Assembly: GCA_905202125.1 (NCBI GenBank)
Contig: CAJKQX010000064.1
Location: 1 to 14,677 of the forward strand
Length of the DNA stretch: 14,677 nucleotides
Reading direction: 5' to 3'
Source of the DNA: an uncultured Prevotella sp.
GTDB taxonomy: Bacteria > Bacteroidota > Bacteroidia > Bacteroidales > Bacteroidaceae
A program made the position numbers and the translations under genes. Position 1 is the stretch's first letter. Every line of letters starts with the position of its first letter. The notes beneath the pieces are model-generated. The model was not told where the DNA came from, did not search any database, and saw only the letters and a program-made list of their open reading frames with translations. Positions 1-7,719 of this stretch are shown in pieces.

Positions 1-24
1 ATATTAATCATCTGATTTAAACAT

Positions 25-51
25 ATTGGCGGTCTAATGACGATTTGGGTT
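25..51. repeat. Left arm of a long-range inverted repeat
   Basis: The reverse complement of this 27-base stretch matches 14546-14572 near the other end of the window with one mismatch; the shared core is CCCAAATCGTCATTAGACC. The inner flanks diverge almost at once, while the outer flanks keep weak similarity, so the two copies point outward. The best reading is a dispersed intergenic repeat present in two orientations. I cannot name a known family for it. Confidence 0.75.
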
Positions 52-368
52 TAGTGTAATTTCATGTGTCCATTAGGCATAACATACATGTCGTAATATT
101 CATTTTCTCAATCCTCCTTCGCGGCCGCAAAAGTTTGATGCCCTTTGTCTGCGAATTTACATCCTTTAACAAAATACCCCCAAAATCACCTCTATATAAT
201 GTTAAAACCGTCACTCGATTTTCTCCGGTTTCTCCACCCGTTTTAGAAATCTACAGAGGCCAAAAATTCCATATTTCTATTCGATAATTCTCTTCGGGCC
301 GTGCGAAAACATATTGTTTATATGTAATAGATATATATTCGCACTGTTTTCTTGCCTTTTCCGCTTTC
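52..368. other. Non-coding stretch, no gene supported
   Basis: Short open frames exist here, but none has recognisable protein features, a consistent start or a promoter. The stretch is AT-rich with scattered pyrimidine runs. The only structure I see is at 301-345: the arms GTGCGAA and TTCGCAC (301-307 and 338-344) enclose an inner ACATAT/ATATGT stem (309-314 and 320-325), which could form a nested hairpin. Its role is unknown. Confidence 0.5.
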
Positions 369-429
369 CAAAAGGGACCCTTTCGCCTCCTAAAAGGGCC
401 CCTTTTGGAGGGTGAAAGGGTCCCTTTCG
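369..429. repeat. Long hairpin of three AAAGGG-N-CCCTTT palindromes, 22-base period
   Basis: Three 13-base palindromes lie at 371-383 (central A), 393-405 (central C) and 415-427 (central T). Their centres, 377, 399 and 421, are exactly 22 bases apart, about two helical turns. The whole unit is also one large inverted repeat centred on base 399 with arms of roughly 30 bases; there are few true mismatches (389/409 and 370/428) and the others would be G-U pairs in RNA. No run of T follows directly, so it is not a typical terminator. It could be a multi-site operator or a REP-like element; no nearby gene start makes the target obvious. Confidence 0.8.
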
Positions 430-661
430 CAATGCAAGTAAGGCTTTTTTGCAAATCGACGAAGGCGTTGCTGAGGTGCGAAATGATTTAAGTTGTTGAT
501 TAACAATAAGATATTTGATTTTCTCTATTTTTGGCGTTATTTTCGCCTTCGATTGGTTCGATTTGAAAAGTCGTGTTAAATCAGCCTTAAGGAATGTTAA
601 ATTTAGGATGTGCCCGCAAATGATTTTCTATTGTTGTCAAATTGTTTTATCTTTTCATAAT
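430..661. other. AT-rich intergenic stretch, nothing clear
   Basis: There is no supported gene, tRNA or strong promoter here. A TATCTTTT sequence at 648-655 resembles a -7 element but has no partner at the right distance. Confidence 0.45.
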
Positions 662-827
662 ATAGGATGCGGTTCGGCAATGTCAAACTGAAAAAAAAGT
701 TTTTTTTCGTTTGCCGCCAAGCGCTCACCTTTCACTATCTTTATATAAGATAGGATGCGGTTCGGCAATGTCAAACTGAAAAAAAGTTTTTTTTCGTTTG
801 CCGTTGCGCTCACCTTTCACTATCTTT
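662..827 (+). repeat. Tandem duplication of a promoter-bearing segment
   Basis: Two copies, 662-742 and 750-827, start 88 bases apart and are nearly identical. Each runs from ATAGGATGCGGTTCGGCAATG through an A7-8 G T8 tract to TTTCACTATCTTT. They differ by one A in the A-tract and by a small change after TTTGCCG that makes the second copy two bases shorter there. Each copy carries an inverted repeat, CGGCAA (675-680 and 763-768) with TTGCCG (711-716 and 798-803), whose right arm overlaps the -33 promoter element, so it may be an operator. Confidence 0.85.
710..743 (+). promoter_or_regulatory. Degenerate upstream promoter copy
   Basis: This is the counterpart, in the first repeat copy, of the main promoter. 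TTTG (710-713) is followed after 22 bases by TATCTTTA (736-743). The spacer is longer than the usual 19-21 bases and the last consensus base is A instead of G, so it is probably weak or inactive. Confidence 0.4.
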
Positions 828-828
828 G
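797..828 (+). promoter_or_regulatory. Bacteroidota-type promoter of the receiver/PEP-synthase-like gene
   Basis: TTTG (797-800), a 20-base spacer and TATCTTTG (821-828) match the Bacteroidota -33/-7 consensus. A tract of seven A, one G and eight T lies just upstream and could act as a bent or UP-like element. Transcription should start near 833-836, leaving a leader of about 40 bases before the ATG at 873. Confidence 0.8.
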
Positions 829-872
829 CCATCACAAAAGTTTTTATCATCATTCAACACCCATACATACAG

Positions 873-3842
873 ATGGAAGAAAACAACATACCGCAGGAAT
901 TCAATACGTTTTACCTGAAAGACGTCACCTTTGTCAATCTCATGATGAGGCGCATATACAACGTGCTCATCGTTGCCAACCCCTACGACGCCTTCATGCT
1001 CGAGGACGACGGACGTGTGGAGGAGAAGATTTACAACGAATACGTTGAATTGGGATTGCGCTATCCGCCCACGTTCACGCAGGTGAGCACCTCCGAGGAG
1101 GCATACGACGTGCTCAACACGATGAACATCGACCTCGTGATATGTATGCCCGGCAATGCTGACAACGACGCTTTCAGCGTGGCACGCGACATTAAGGCCG
1201 GTTTTCCCAATATTCACTGCGTGGTGCTCACGCCCTTTTCCCACGGCATCACACGACGCATGCAGGACGAGGACCTCTCCATTTTCGACTACGTCTTTTG
1301 TTGGTTGGGCAACACCAATCTCATACTCTCCATCATCAAACTCATTGAGGACAAGATGAATCTGGAGCACGACATACGCGAGGGTGGGGTGCAGATGATA
1401 CTCCTTGTGGAAGACAGCATACGCTTTTACAGTTCGATACTGCCCAATCTTTACAACTACGTGCTCATGCAGAGCAAGCGTTTCTCCACCGAGGCGCTCA
1501 ACCGCCACACGGCCACGCTGCGCATGCGCGGACGTCCAAAGGTGGTACTGGCCCGTACATACGAAGAGGCACTCGACCTGTATGAGAAATACTCGTCCAA
1601 CCTGCTCGGCGTGATCAGCGACGTGCGGTTTCCCGTGGGCGGTCGGAAGATGGCCGATGCGGGACTGCAACTGTTGCGTCACATACGCAGCTGCGACGAG
1701 TATGTGCCGCTGATCATGGAGAGTTCGGAGTCCGACAACCGTGCCCTGGCTGAGGCCGAAGGATTCCGTTTCGTGGACAAGACATCCAAGAAGATGAGTC
1801 TCGACCTACGACGTCTGCTCGAGGAACACATGGGATTTGGCGATTTCATATTCCGCGATCCCGTCACGAAGAGCGAGATCATGCGCATACACAGTCTGAA
1901 GGAGTTGCAGGACAACATCTTCAAGATTCCCTATGACTCGATGCTCTATCACATATCGCGCAACCACATGAGCCGCTGGTTGTCCGCCCGCGCCATCTTC
2001 CCCGTGTCGGCCTTTCTCAAGAAAGTGACGTGGCACAAGCTCAAAGATGTGGATGCGCACCGTAAGATCATCTTCGATGCCATCGTGCAATACCGTCACA
2101 TGAAGAATCTCGGAGTGGTGGCCGTGTTCGACAGGATGAAGTTTGACGCCTATTCCCACTTTGCGCGCATAGGTGACGGTTCGCTCGGGGGCAAGGGTCG
2201 CGGTCTGGCCTTCCTCGACAACATCGTCAAGACACATCCCGATTTCAACAAGTTTCCGGGCGTCAAGGTGATGATACCCAAGACGGTGGTGCTCTGCACC
2301 GACATCTTCGACCAGTTCATGGAGCACAACAACCTGTATCAGGTGGCTCTGAGCGATGCTCCCGACAGCGAGATTCTGCGCTGCTTTCTCAAAGCCCAGC
2401 TGCCCGATGCGCTTGTGGCCGATTTCTTCACGTTCTTCGATGCGGTGAAGAGTCCTATTGCCGTGCGCTCGAGCTCGCTGCTCGAGGATGCCCATTATCA
2501 GCCCTTCGCAGGCATCTATTCCACATATATGATACCCTATCTCGAGGACAAGTACGCCATGCTCGAGATGCTGGCATGCGCCATCAAGAGTGTTTATGCC
2601 TCGGTGTACTATCGCGACTCAAAGGCCTATATGACGGCCACAAGCAATGTGATCGACCAGGAGAAAATGGCCGTCATCCTGCAGGAGGTGGTAGGCAAAC
2701 AGTATGACACTCGCTACTATCCCAATATCAGCGGAGTGCTCCGCTCCATCAATTATTATCCCATCGGCGACGAGAAGGCCGAGGATGGCATAGCCTCCCT
2801 CGCTCTGGGTCTGGGCAAGTATATCGTGGACGGCGGTCAGACGCTCCGTGTGTCGCCCTACCATCCCACACAGGTGTTGCAGACAAGCGAGATGGAGACG
2901 GCCCTGCGCGAGACGCAGACACGGTTCTATGCTCTCGACATGACGCATACGGGTTCGGACTTTTCCGTGGACGACGGTTTTAATATCTTGAAACTAAGGG
3001 TGAAGGAGGCCGATGCCGACCGCTCGCTCAATTATATCGCCTCGACCTACGACCCTTACGACCAGGTGATACGTGACGGCATATACGAGGGCGGACGCAA
3101 GATCATCTCTTTCAGCGGCGTGTTGCAGCAAGGTGTGTTCCCGTTGCCCGAACTGCTGCAGACCACCATGAAATATGGCTCGGAGTGTATGCGCCGGCCT
3201 GTCGAGGTGGAGTTTGCATGCAACCTCAATGACGACCGCACGGGTGATTTCTATCTCCTGCAGATCCGACCGATAGTGGATACCAAGCAGATGCTCGACG
3301 AGGACCTGACCGAGGTGCCGGACGATGTGTGTCTGTTGCGCTCGGACAATTCGCTCGGTCACGGCATAGTGGAGGATATAAGCGATGTGGTGTATGTGAA
3401 GACCGACGAGAATTTCAGCGCGGTCAACAATCCTGCCGTTGCTGCAGATGTGGAGAGCATCAACCGCAAGTTTCTTGATGCCGGAACCAACTATGTGCTT
3501 GCCGGACCGGGACGTTGGGGCTCGAGCGACTACTGGCTCGGCATACCGGTCAAGTGGCCGCATATCAGTGCCGCACGGCTTATCGTCGAGGTGGCTTTGA
3601 AGAATTACCGTGTCGAACCGAGTCAGGGTACGCACTTCTTCCAGAATCTCACCAGCTTCGGTGTGGGCTATTTCACCATCGATCCGGCTGCCGGCAACGG
3701 ACTCTTCAGACAGGATATCCTGGATGCCATGCCGGCCGTAGAAGAGACCCGGTATGTGCGTCATGTGCATTTTGACCGACCGTTGAGAATCCTCATGGAC
3801 GGTAAGAAACAACTCGGCGTGTGCATATTGCCCGATAAGTGA
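873..3842 (+). CDS. Receiver-domain fused PEP-synthase-like ATP-grasp protein
   Basis: A 989-residue cytoplasmic protein. The ATG at 873 is chosen because the frame's earlier TTG lies inside the -33 promoter element. Residues about 28-160 resemble a receiver domain without its phospho-acceptor. Residues about 173-320 form a second one with all key positions: VEDS at 179-182, Asp250 in SDVRFP, Ser284 and Lys303. From about 434 (GDGSLGGKGRG) to 802 (LLQIRPIV) it matches the ATP-binding domain of PEP synthase and pyruvate phosphate dikinase, including AVRSSSLLED at 530-539. The swivelling phosphohistidine domain and the PEP/pyruvate barrel are absent. Instead a C-terminal region of about 190 residues holds GPGRWGSSDYW (878-888) and GTHFFQN with His921. 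Similar proteins are annotated in Bacteroidales as PEP/pyruvate-binding proteins. I infer a two-component-responsive phosphotransferase; its substrate is unknown, and true PEP synthase activity is unlikely. It is transcribed alone. Confidence 0.85.
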   Translation: MEENNIPQEFNTFYLKDVTFVNLMMRRIYNVLIVANPYDAFMLEDDGRVEEKIYNEYVELGLRYPPTFTQVSTSEEAYDVLNTMNIDLVICMPGNADNDAFSVARDIKAGFPNIHCVVLTPFSHGITRRMQDEDLSIFDYVFCWLGNTNLILSIIKLIEDKMNLEHDIREGGVQMILLVEDSIRFYSSILPNLYNYVLMQSKRFSTEALNRHTATLRMRGRPKVVLARTYEEALDLYEKYSSNLLGVISDVRFPVGGRKMADAGLQLLRHIRSCDEYVPLIMESSESDNRALAEAEGFRFVDKTSKKMSLDLRRLLEEHMGFGDFIFRDPVTKSEIMRIHSLKELQDNIFKIPYDSMLYHISRNHMSRWLSARAIFPVSAFLKKVTWHKLKDVDAHRKIIFDAIVQYRHMKNLGVVAVFDRMKFDAYSHFARIGDGSLGGKGRGLAFLDNIVKTHPDFNKFPGVKVMIPKTVVLCTDIFDQFMEHNNLYQVALSDAPDSEILRCFLKAQLPDALVADFFTFFDAVKSPIAVRSSSLLEDAHYQPFAGIYSTYMIPYLEDKYAMLEMLACAIKSVYASVYYRDSKAYMTATSNVIDQEKMAVILQEVVGKQYDTRYYPNISGVLRSINYYPIGDEKAEDGIASLALGLGKYIVDGGQTLRVSPYHPTQVLQTSEMETALRETQTRFYALDMTHTGSDFSVDDGFNILKLRVKEADADRSLNYIASTYDPYDQVIRDGIYEGGRKIISFSGVLQQGVFPLPELLQTTMKYGSECMRRPVEVEFACNLNDDRTGDFYLLQIRPIVDTKQMLDEDLTEVPDDVCLLRSDNSLGHGIVEDISDVVYVKTDENFSAVNNPAVAADVESINRKFLDAGTNYVLAGPGRWGSSDYWLGIPVKWPHISAARLIVEVALKNYRVEPSQGTHFFQNLTSFGVGYFTIDPAAGNGLFRQDILDAMPAVEETRYVRHVHFDRPLRILMDGKKQLGVCILPDK

Positions 3843-3940
3843 TTTGCAGAAAGGATTTTGCCAAAACGCGAAATAATTCTGCAATTTCATCAAAACATAG
3901 TTAAAAAGTATTAATTCAAATATGATGAAAGCTTGTAAAC

Positions 3941-3971
3941 TTGTGAGAATGAACATAATCCATTAAATTTG
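3941..3971 (+). promoter_or_regulatory. Promoter of candidate small RNA
   Basis: TTG (3941-3943), a 20-base spacer and TAAATTTG (3964-3971) form an ideal Bacteroidota promoter. No open reading frame of useful size starts after it; an intrinsic terminator comes about 45-60 bases later. Confidence 0.75.
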
Positions 3972-3977
3972 CAATGT

Positions 3978-4041
3978 TTTTCATGGTATTAGATTTAAGG
4001 TTAACAAAAGGTTTTGGGACTCGGCGGAGTCCTTTTTTTTT
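3978..4041 (+). ncRNA. Candidate small RNA, promoter to terminator, about 60-65 nt
   Basis: The unit lies in the gap after the receiver/PEP-synthase-like gene. A consensus promoter ends at 3971, which puts the start near 3976-3980, and a terminator ends at 4041. The body reads through an unstructured stretch containing ATTAGATTTAAGGTTAAC (3989-4006) before the GGACTC/GAGTCC hairpin. I recall very similar stretches in other Bacteroidales intergenic regions. The arrangement also fits the class of promoter-terminator-delimited RNAs such as the described Bacteroidales-1 motif, but I cannot confirm membership. It contains no start codon with a meaningful frame. The alternative, an attenuated leader of the downstream glycosidase gene, is less likely because that gene seems to have its own promoter. 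Confidence 0.55.
4016..4041 (+). terminator. Intrinsic terminator of the candidate small RNA
   Basis: GGACTC (4017-4022), loop GGCG and GAGTCC (4027-4032) are followed by nine T (4033-4041). It would also stop read-through from the 989-residue protein's gene, which ends about 170 bases upstream without a strong terminator of its own. Confidence 0.85.
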
Positions 4042-4096
4042 GCCCGTATGTTTCGTGTGTGGGTTTGGAGGTAAAAAGTCTATTTTTTCAAAATAG

Positions 4097-4128
4097 TTTC
4101 TTGATGTGGATTTTTCTTTATATTTTTG
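4097..4128 (+). promoter_or_regulatory. Probable promoter of the glycosidase/MutS-like operon
   Basis: TATTTTTG (4121-4128) fits TAnnTTTG, with TTTC (4097-4100) 20 bases upstream as an imperfect -33 element. The start would be near 4134, giving a leader of about 55-60 bases with a short ATCC/GGAT hairpin (4145-4158). Confidence 0.5.
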
Positions 4129-4191
4129 TATCAAAATACGACCTATCCATTATCGGATGGGGAAATGATAAAACCTAAACTTTTGTAAACA

Positions 4192-5796
4192 ATGAGAATA
4201 AAGTATGTGTTTGCTGTGGCGATGTCGGTCATGTTTTCGGCCGCGGCATATTGTTCGGATGTGATAACATTGTCGTCTCTCTTGCGCGAGATGGTGTCGT
4301 ATGATGCCGCCACGCGCCTCTCTGCCGTGCCGTATACCTGCCAGCAGGTGAGCAGTCACGACCGTCGGTCGGTAGCTCCCGACCAACCGGGATGGTTTGC
4401 CAATGACGACGGGTTCGGCATCGAGCGCATCGAGAACATCGGCGGACGTCAGGAGAAGGTGATGTTCGACTGCGACGGACCGGGCGTGATCACCCGTATA
4501 TGGCTCACGACAATAGACAAGCGCGGCATCATGCGTTTCTATTTCGACGGCTCGGACACTCCGGGATGGATAGTTCCGGCCTATGACCTGATGGCTTTCG
4601 GCATCGGTCAGATGGGACGGGGTATGCTTCTGCCGCACACCAGTTACGAACCCAATGGCAAGGGTGGCAACACTCTCTTTCTGCCGATACCCTATGCGCG
4701 TCACTGCAAGATCACGTTCGAGGATCAGCCGGGCGTGGCTCCGACACCAAAATATTATGGTATCAATTATCGCACTTATCCCGAGGGTACGGCTGTGGAG
4801 ACGTTTTCGCTGGAGACAGTGACCAAAGCGTCGAAGGATATTTTCGCCACCGATTTTATGTTGAGCCATCCCGCAACGCCCGAAGGACCTGTGTATAAGT
4901 GTGGCGCGAGAAACATCGCTCCGGGCAAAGAGCTCGCCGTGAAGCTGCCCGGAGGCAATAAGGCCGTGCGTAATCTACGTGTGAAGGTGAATGCCGACTC
5001 GGCCGTGTATGCACAGGCTATGCGCAACATTGTGGTCTGCGCGACATTTGACGGCGAAAAGACCGTAGAGGTGCCGCTGTCCGATTTCAGTGGTGCGGGA
5101 ATGGGTGGTTTTGCCGTCAAAAGCTGGTATCTCGATGCCGACGGACGGGGCACAGTGGTATCGCGATGGATGATGCCATACTCGCACGATGCGGTCGTGT
5201 CGCTGCGCAATGTGGGCGGTTTCGACATCCGGGCGTCGCTCGAGGTCACCGTGGGCGACTATCGCTGGGACGACAGTTCGATGTATTTTCATGCCTCATG
5301 GCGCAACGAGGACGGCATACAGATCAAGAATGATTACAACAGCAACGACAATCTCGACTGGCTGTTCACCCACATCAGCGGACAGGGAGTGTATATGGGC
5401 GATGTCATGACACTCTATAATCACGCTCCGCGGTGGTATGGTGAGGGCGATGAGAAGATATGGGTGGATGACGATAAGTTCCCATCCCACTTCGGAACCG
5501 GCACGGAGGACTATTACAACAGTTCGTGGGCACCGGTCTACGTTTTCCATACACCCTTCGGAGGAGCACCGCGCGCCGATGAGGCCAGTTCGCACGGATA
5601 CAACACATTCTTCCGTACGCGCAATCTGGACGGCATACCCTTCAACGAGAACATGCGTTTCTACCTCGAGATGTTGTGTTGGGATCCGGGTACGGTGGAC
5701 ATGTCCACGACATCGTTCTGGTATGGCAAGGCTGGTAGCAGACCTGTGGCTGCGACGCCGATAGAGAACGCCGCCAAGGAGCTTGTCGGAGAATAA
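4192..5796 (+). CDS. Exported GH172-like (DUF2961) glycoside hydrolase
   Basis: 534 residues. The N-terminus (MRIKYVFAVAMSVMFSAAA) is a signal peptide with probable cleavage after Ala19; no proper lipobox precedes the cysteine, so I expect a periplasmic protein. The body matches DUF2961, now GH172, whose studied members act on alpha-D-fructofuranosides or D-arabinofuranosides, often as oligomers. Visible family marks are PGVITRIW (97-104), the Gly-Glu-Gly-Asp stretch with Glu418 and GTGTEDYY (435-442) with Glu439. These glutamates are 21 residues apart, the same spacing I recall for the catalytic pair of the bifidobacterial enzyme. The exact sugar cannot be told. It is first in an operon; the MutS-like gene's ATG is 42 bases after its stop. 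No SusC/SusD-type transporter or sugar regulator is nearby, so it is not part of a visible polysaccharide utilisation locus. Confidence 0.85.
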   Translation: MRIKYVFAVAMSVMFSAAAYCSDVITLSSLLREMVSYDAATRLSAVPYTCQQVSSHDRRSVAPDQPGWFANDDGFGIERIENIGGRQEKVMFDCDGPGVITRIWLTTIDKRGIMRFYFDGSDTPGWIVPAYDLMAFGIGQMGRGMLLPHTSYEPNGKGGNTLFLPIPYARHCKITFEDQPGVAPTPKYYGINYRTYPEGTAVETFSLETVTKASKDIFATDFMLSHPATPEGPVYKCGARNIAPGKELAVKLPGGNKAVRNLRVKVNADSAVYAQAMRNIVVCATFDGEKTVEVPLSDFSGAGMGGFAVKSWYLDADGRGTVVSRWMMPYSHDAVVSLRNVGGFDIRASLEVTVGDYRWDDSSMYFHASWRNEDGIQIKNDYNSNDNLDWLFTHISGQGVYMGDVMTLYNHAPRWYGEGDEKIWVDDDKFPSHFGTGTEDYYNSSWAPVYVFHTPFGGAPRADEASSHGYNTFFRTRNLDGIPFNENMRFYLEMLCWDPGTVDMSTTSFWYGKAGSRPVAATPIENAAKELVGE

Positions 5797-5838
5797 TAAT
5801 TGACAGGAGATGATCTTTTCATCGAGACATTTGTGCTG

Positions 5839-7719
5839 ATGGACACACGTGAAAAATATTATACACAGAGAAAACAGAAATACGCCAATCGGTTGAGGGC
5901 GCTCAAACGGCGCAGCCGCCTCTTCGTGACGGCCGAAATAGTATCATTCGCTGCGTTTGTGGCCTTTCTGGTGATGGCAACGACAGGCGGTCATCTCATC
6001 ATTGGGCTGTCGATGGCGGCTCTGTCGATGATAGTTTATGTTGCGGTGAGAAAGACCGATGCAGCCAATGCGCTCGGTATAGAGCATGTCGAGGCTCTCA
6101 TTGCGGTCAATGAACGGGAACTGAAATACATTCACGGCGACTTTTCCGATTTTGATGACGGCGCCCGTTATGTAGATGCTCACCATCCGTTCTCGTTCGA
6201 TCTGGATATTTTCGGCTCGGGATCGCTCTACAATCGCATCTGTCGCACAGTGACAACTGACGGTAGCGACAGACTGGCTCGATGGCTGTCACTATCTGCC
6301 GGAGAAGACGACAAACATTCGGCTGCAAGCGTGAAAGCCAGGCGTGAGGCCGTGGACGAACTGGCCGGGCTCGTGGAGTGGCGCGAGGAATTCATGGCTT
6401 CGGCCGTGGGGGATAAGATAGACACGCACAAGATAGTGACCTCAATCAAAGCCGTGCGGCAGATGCGTATATCCGCCGCGCCGGCGTCTGTCCCATCTCT
6501 CGTGGCGGCATCGACGGTTTTGATGGTTTTCTTCATCCTCATCTTGCTGTCGGCATCGGGCTATGTGCCGTCAGCCGTGCCCGTGATGTGGGGCATACTC
6601 CAGTTTTTTATTGTGCTGATGGTGTGCTCCGGACCGTTGAGAAAGATCTCGCGCACGGTAGACAATCTACATAAGCACATGCGGGCATGCCATCGTCTGG
6701 TGGCGCTTATATGTTCGTTGGACGGCGAAAAGACCGTTGCCGGCAGCGAGAAGGAGTGTGCCGTGCGTTCGGAAGAGCTTTTGCAGCTTGCCCGTAGGCT
6801 TGATGACGCGCTCGTGTCTTTTCGTGATATGGACCGTATTCTTGGCGATATCGACCGACGGGCAAACCTTCTCGGACTTATATTCTTTGACATGTTCATG
6901 CTCAGCGATTTCTTTCTTGTGCGCCGATTTCTTCTATGGCGCAACCGCTATGAGGACCGTTTTGAAACATGGATAGAGAGCATCGGGCGCATGGATGCGC
7001 TCGTCTCGATGGCCACCCTGCGCTATAATGAGACATCGGCGGTGGCTGCCGAGGTGGTGGATAGCGACCGGGTAGTGTACGATGCGACCGCCTTGTATCA
7101 TCCGTTTGTGGGGAAAAATGCGGTGAAAAACGATTTTTCGCTCGCCCACAACAATTATTATATCATCACCGGAGCCAATATGGCCGGCAAGAGTACGTTC
7201 CTGCGCACAATCGGTGTGAACTATATCCTCGCGCTGAACGGCATGCCCGTGTTTGCCGAGAGACTGAAGGTGTCGGTCTTCTCGCTCTTCACGAGCATGC
7301 GTACTACCGATGATCTGACCCACGGAATAAGTTATTTCAATGCCGAACTGCTACGGCTGAGGCAGTTGATGGATTATTGCGCGTCGAGAAGCAACACCCT
7401 CATAATACTCGATGAGATATTAAAGGGTACCAACTCCGTGGACAAGCTCAACGGTTCGAGACTGTTTCTCGAGTATATGTCGGGACAGAATGTGACGGGA
7501 ATAGTGGCCACCCACGACCTCGAACTGTCCAAGATGGCTGACACGTATCCTTCCGTATTCCATAATTATTGTTTCGAGATCGAACTCGGAACGGGCGTCA
7601 GCTATTCTTACAAAATCACTCCCGGCGTGGCGCGCAATCAGAATGCCACATTCCTCTTGAAGAATATATTGGCCGGGCGGGATGATATTGTATCAAGACG
7701 AAACCCCTGTTGCGTATAG
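5839..7719 (+). CDS. Membrane-anchored MutS-family ATPase
   Basis: 626 residues from the ATG at 5839; an upstream in-frame TTG at 5800 is less likely. The N-terminus is basic and is followed by two hydrophobic segments (about 28-47 and 52-70). Then comes a MutS lever-like region beginning at HPFSFDLDIFG, interrupted by two more hydrophobic segments (about 218-242 and 246-265). The C-terminal MutS ATPase domain has Walker A TGANMAGKST (444-453), Walker B LIILDE within 521-533 and ATHD (557-560). The mismatch-recognition domain I of true MutS is missing. Such short membrane MutS-like proteins are common in Bacteroidales, usually annotated as DNA mismatch repair protein MutS, and their role is not settled. 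Only the ATPase assignment is firm. The last ten residues (IVSRRNPCCV) come from a 22-base repeat array and look like an added tail. It probably shares the upstream glycosidase's transcript. Confidence 0.85.
   Translation: MDTREKYYTQRKQKYANRLRALKRRSRLFVTAEIVSFAAFVAFLVMATTGGHLIIGLSMAALSMIVYVAVRKTDAANALGIEHVEALIAVNERELKYIHGDFSDFDDGARYVDAHHPFSFDLDIFGSGSLYNRICRTVTTDGSDRLARWLSLSAGEDDKHSAASVKARREAVDELAGLVEWREEFMASAVGDKIDTHKIVTSIKAVRQMRISAAPASVPSLVAASTVLMVFFILILLSASGYVPSAVPVMWGILQFFIVLMVCSGPLRKISRTVDNLHKHMRACHRLVALICSLDGEKTVAGSEKECAVRSEELLQLARRLDDALVSFRDMDRILGDIDRRANLLGLIFFDMFMLSDFFLVRRFLLWRNRYEDRFETWIESIGRMDALVSMATLRYNETSAVAAEVVDSDRVVYDATALYHPFVGKNAVKNDFSLAHNNYYIITGANMAGKSTFLRTIGVNYILALNGMPVFAERLKVSVFSLFTSMRTTDDLTHGISYFNAELLRLRQLMDYCASRSNTLIILDEILKGTNSVDKLNGSRLFLEYMSGQNVTGIVATHDLELSKMADTYPSVFHNYCFEIELGTGVSYSYKITPGVARNQNATFLLKNILAGRDDIVSRRNPCCV

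Noticed and set aside
66..287. Small plus-strand open frame of 73 codons
   Set aside because: No promoter, conserved motif or start context; the region is AT-rich and non-coding in appearance.
369..450. The three-palindrome hairpin as an ordinary intrinsic terminator
   Set aside because: The T run (444-450) is separated from the stem by about 14 bases, and no gene ends nearby inside the window.
460..551. CGAAGGCG (460-467) and CGCCTTCG (544-551) as a long-range hairpin
   Set aside because: Only eight pairs with a 76-base loop and no sign that the stretch is transcribed; chance is a sufficient explanation.
798..872. In-frame TTG extension of the receiver/PEP-synthase-like protein
   Set aside because: It starts inside the -33 element, and transcription should begin after it; the ATG at 873 is the first plausible start.
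810..1682. Long open frame on the minus strand (about 290 codons)
   Set aside because: It lies antisense inside a well-supported gene, has no recognisable domain and is rich in His and Val, as expected from a codon-biased shadow frame.
3844..3884. TTGCAGAA/TTCTGCAA hairpin just after the receiver/PEP-synthase-like gene as its terminator
   Set aside because: The stem has eight pairs with a 25-base loop and only three T after it; the stronger terminator at 4016-4041 probably does the work.
2994..3956. Minus-strand open frame of about 320 codons
   Set aside because: It overlaps the conserved 3' half of the receiver/PEP-synthase-like gene and has no family features or promoter.
5800..5838. TTG start four bases after the glycosidase stop for the MutS-like gene
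   Set aside because: The extra 13 residues look unlike the family, while the ATG at 5839 gives a typical basic N-terminus before the first membrane segment.
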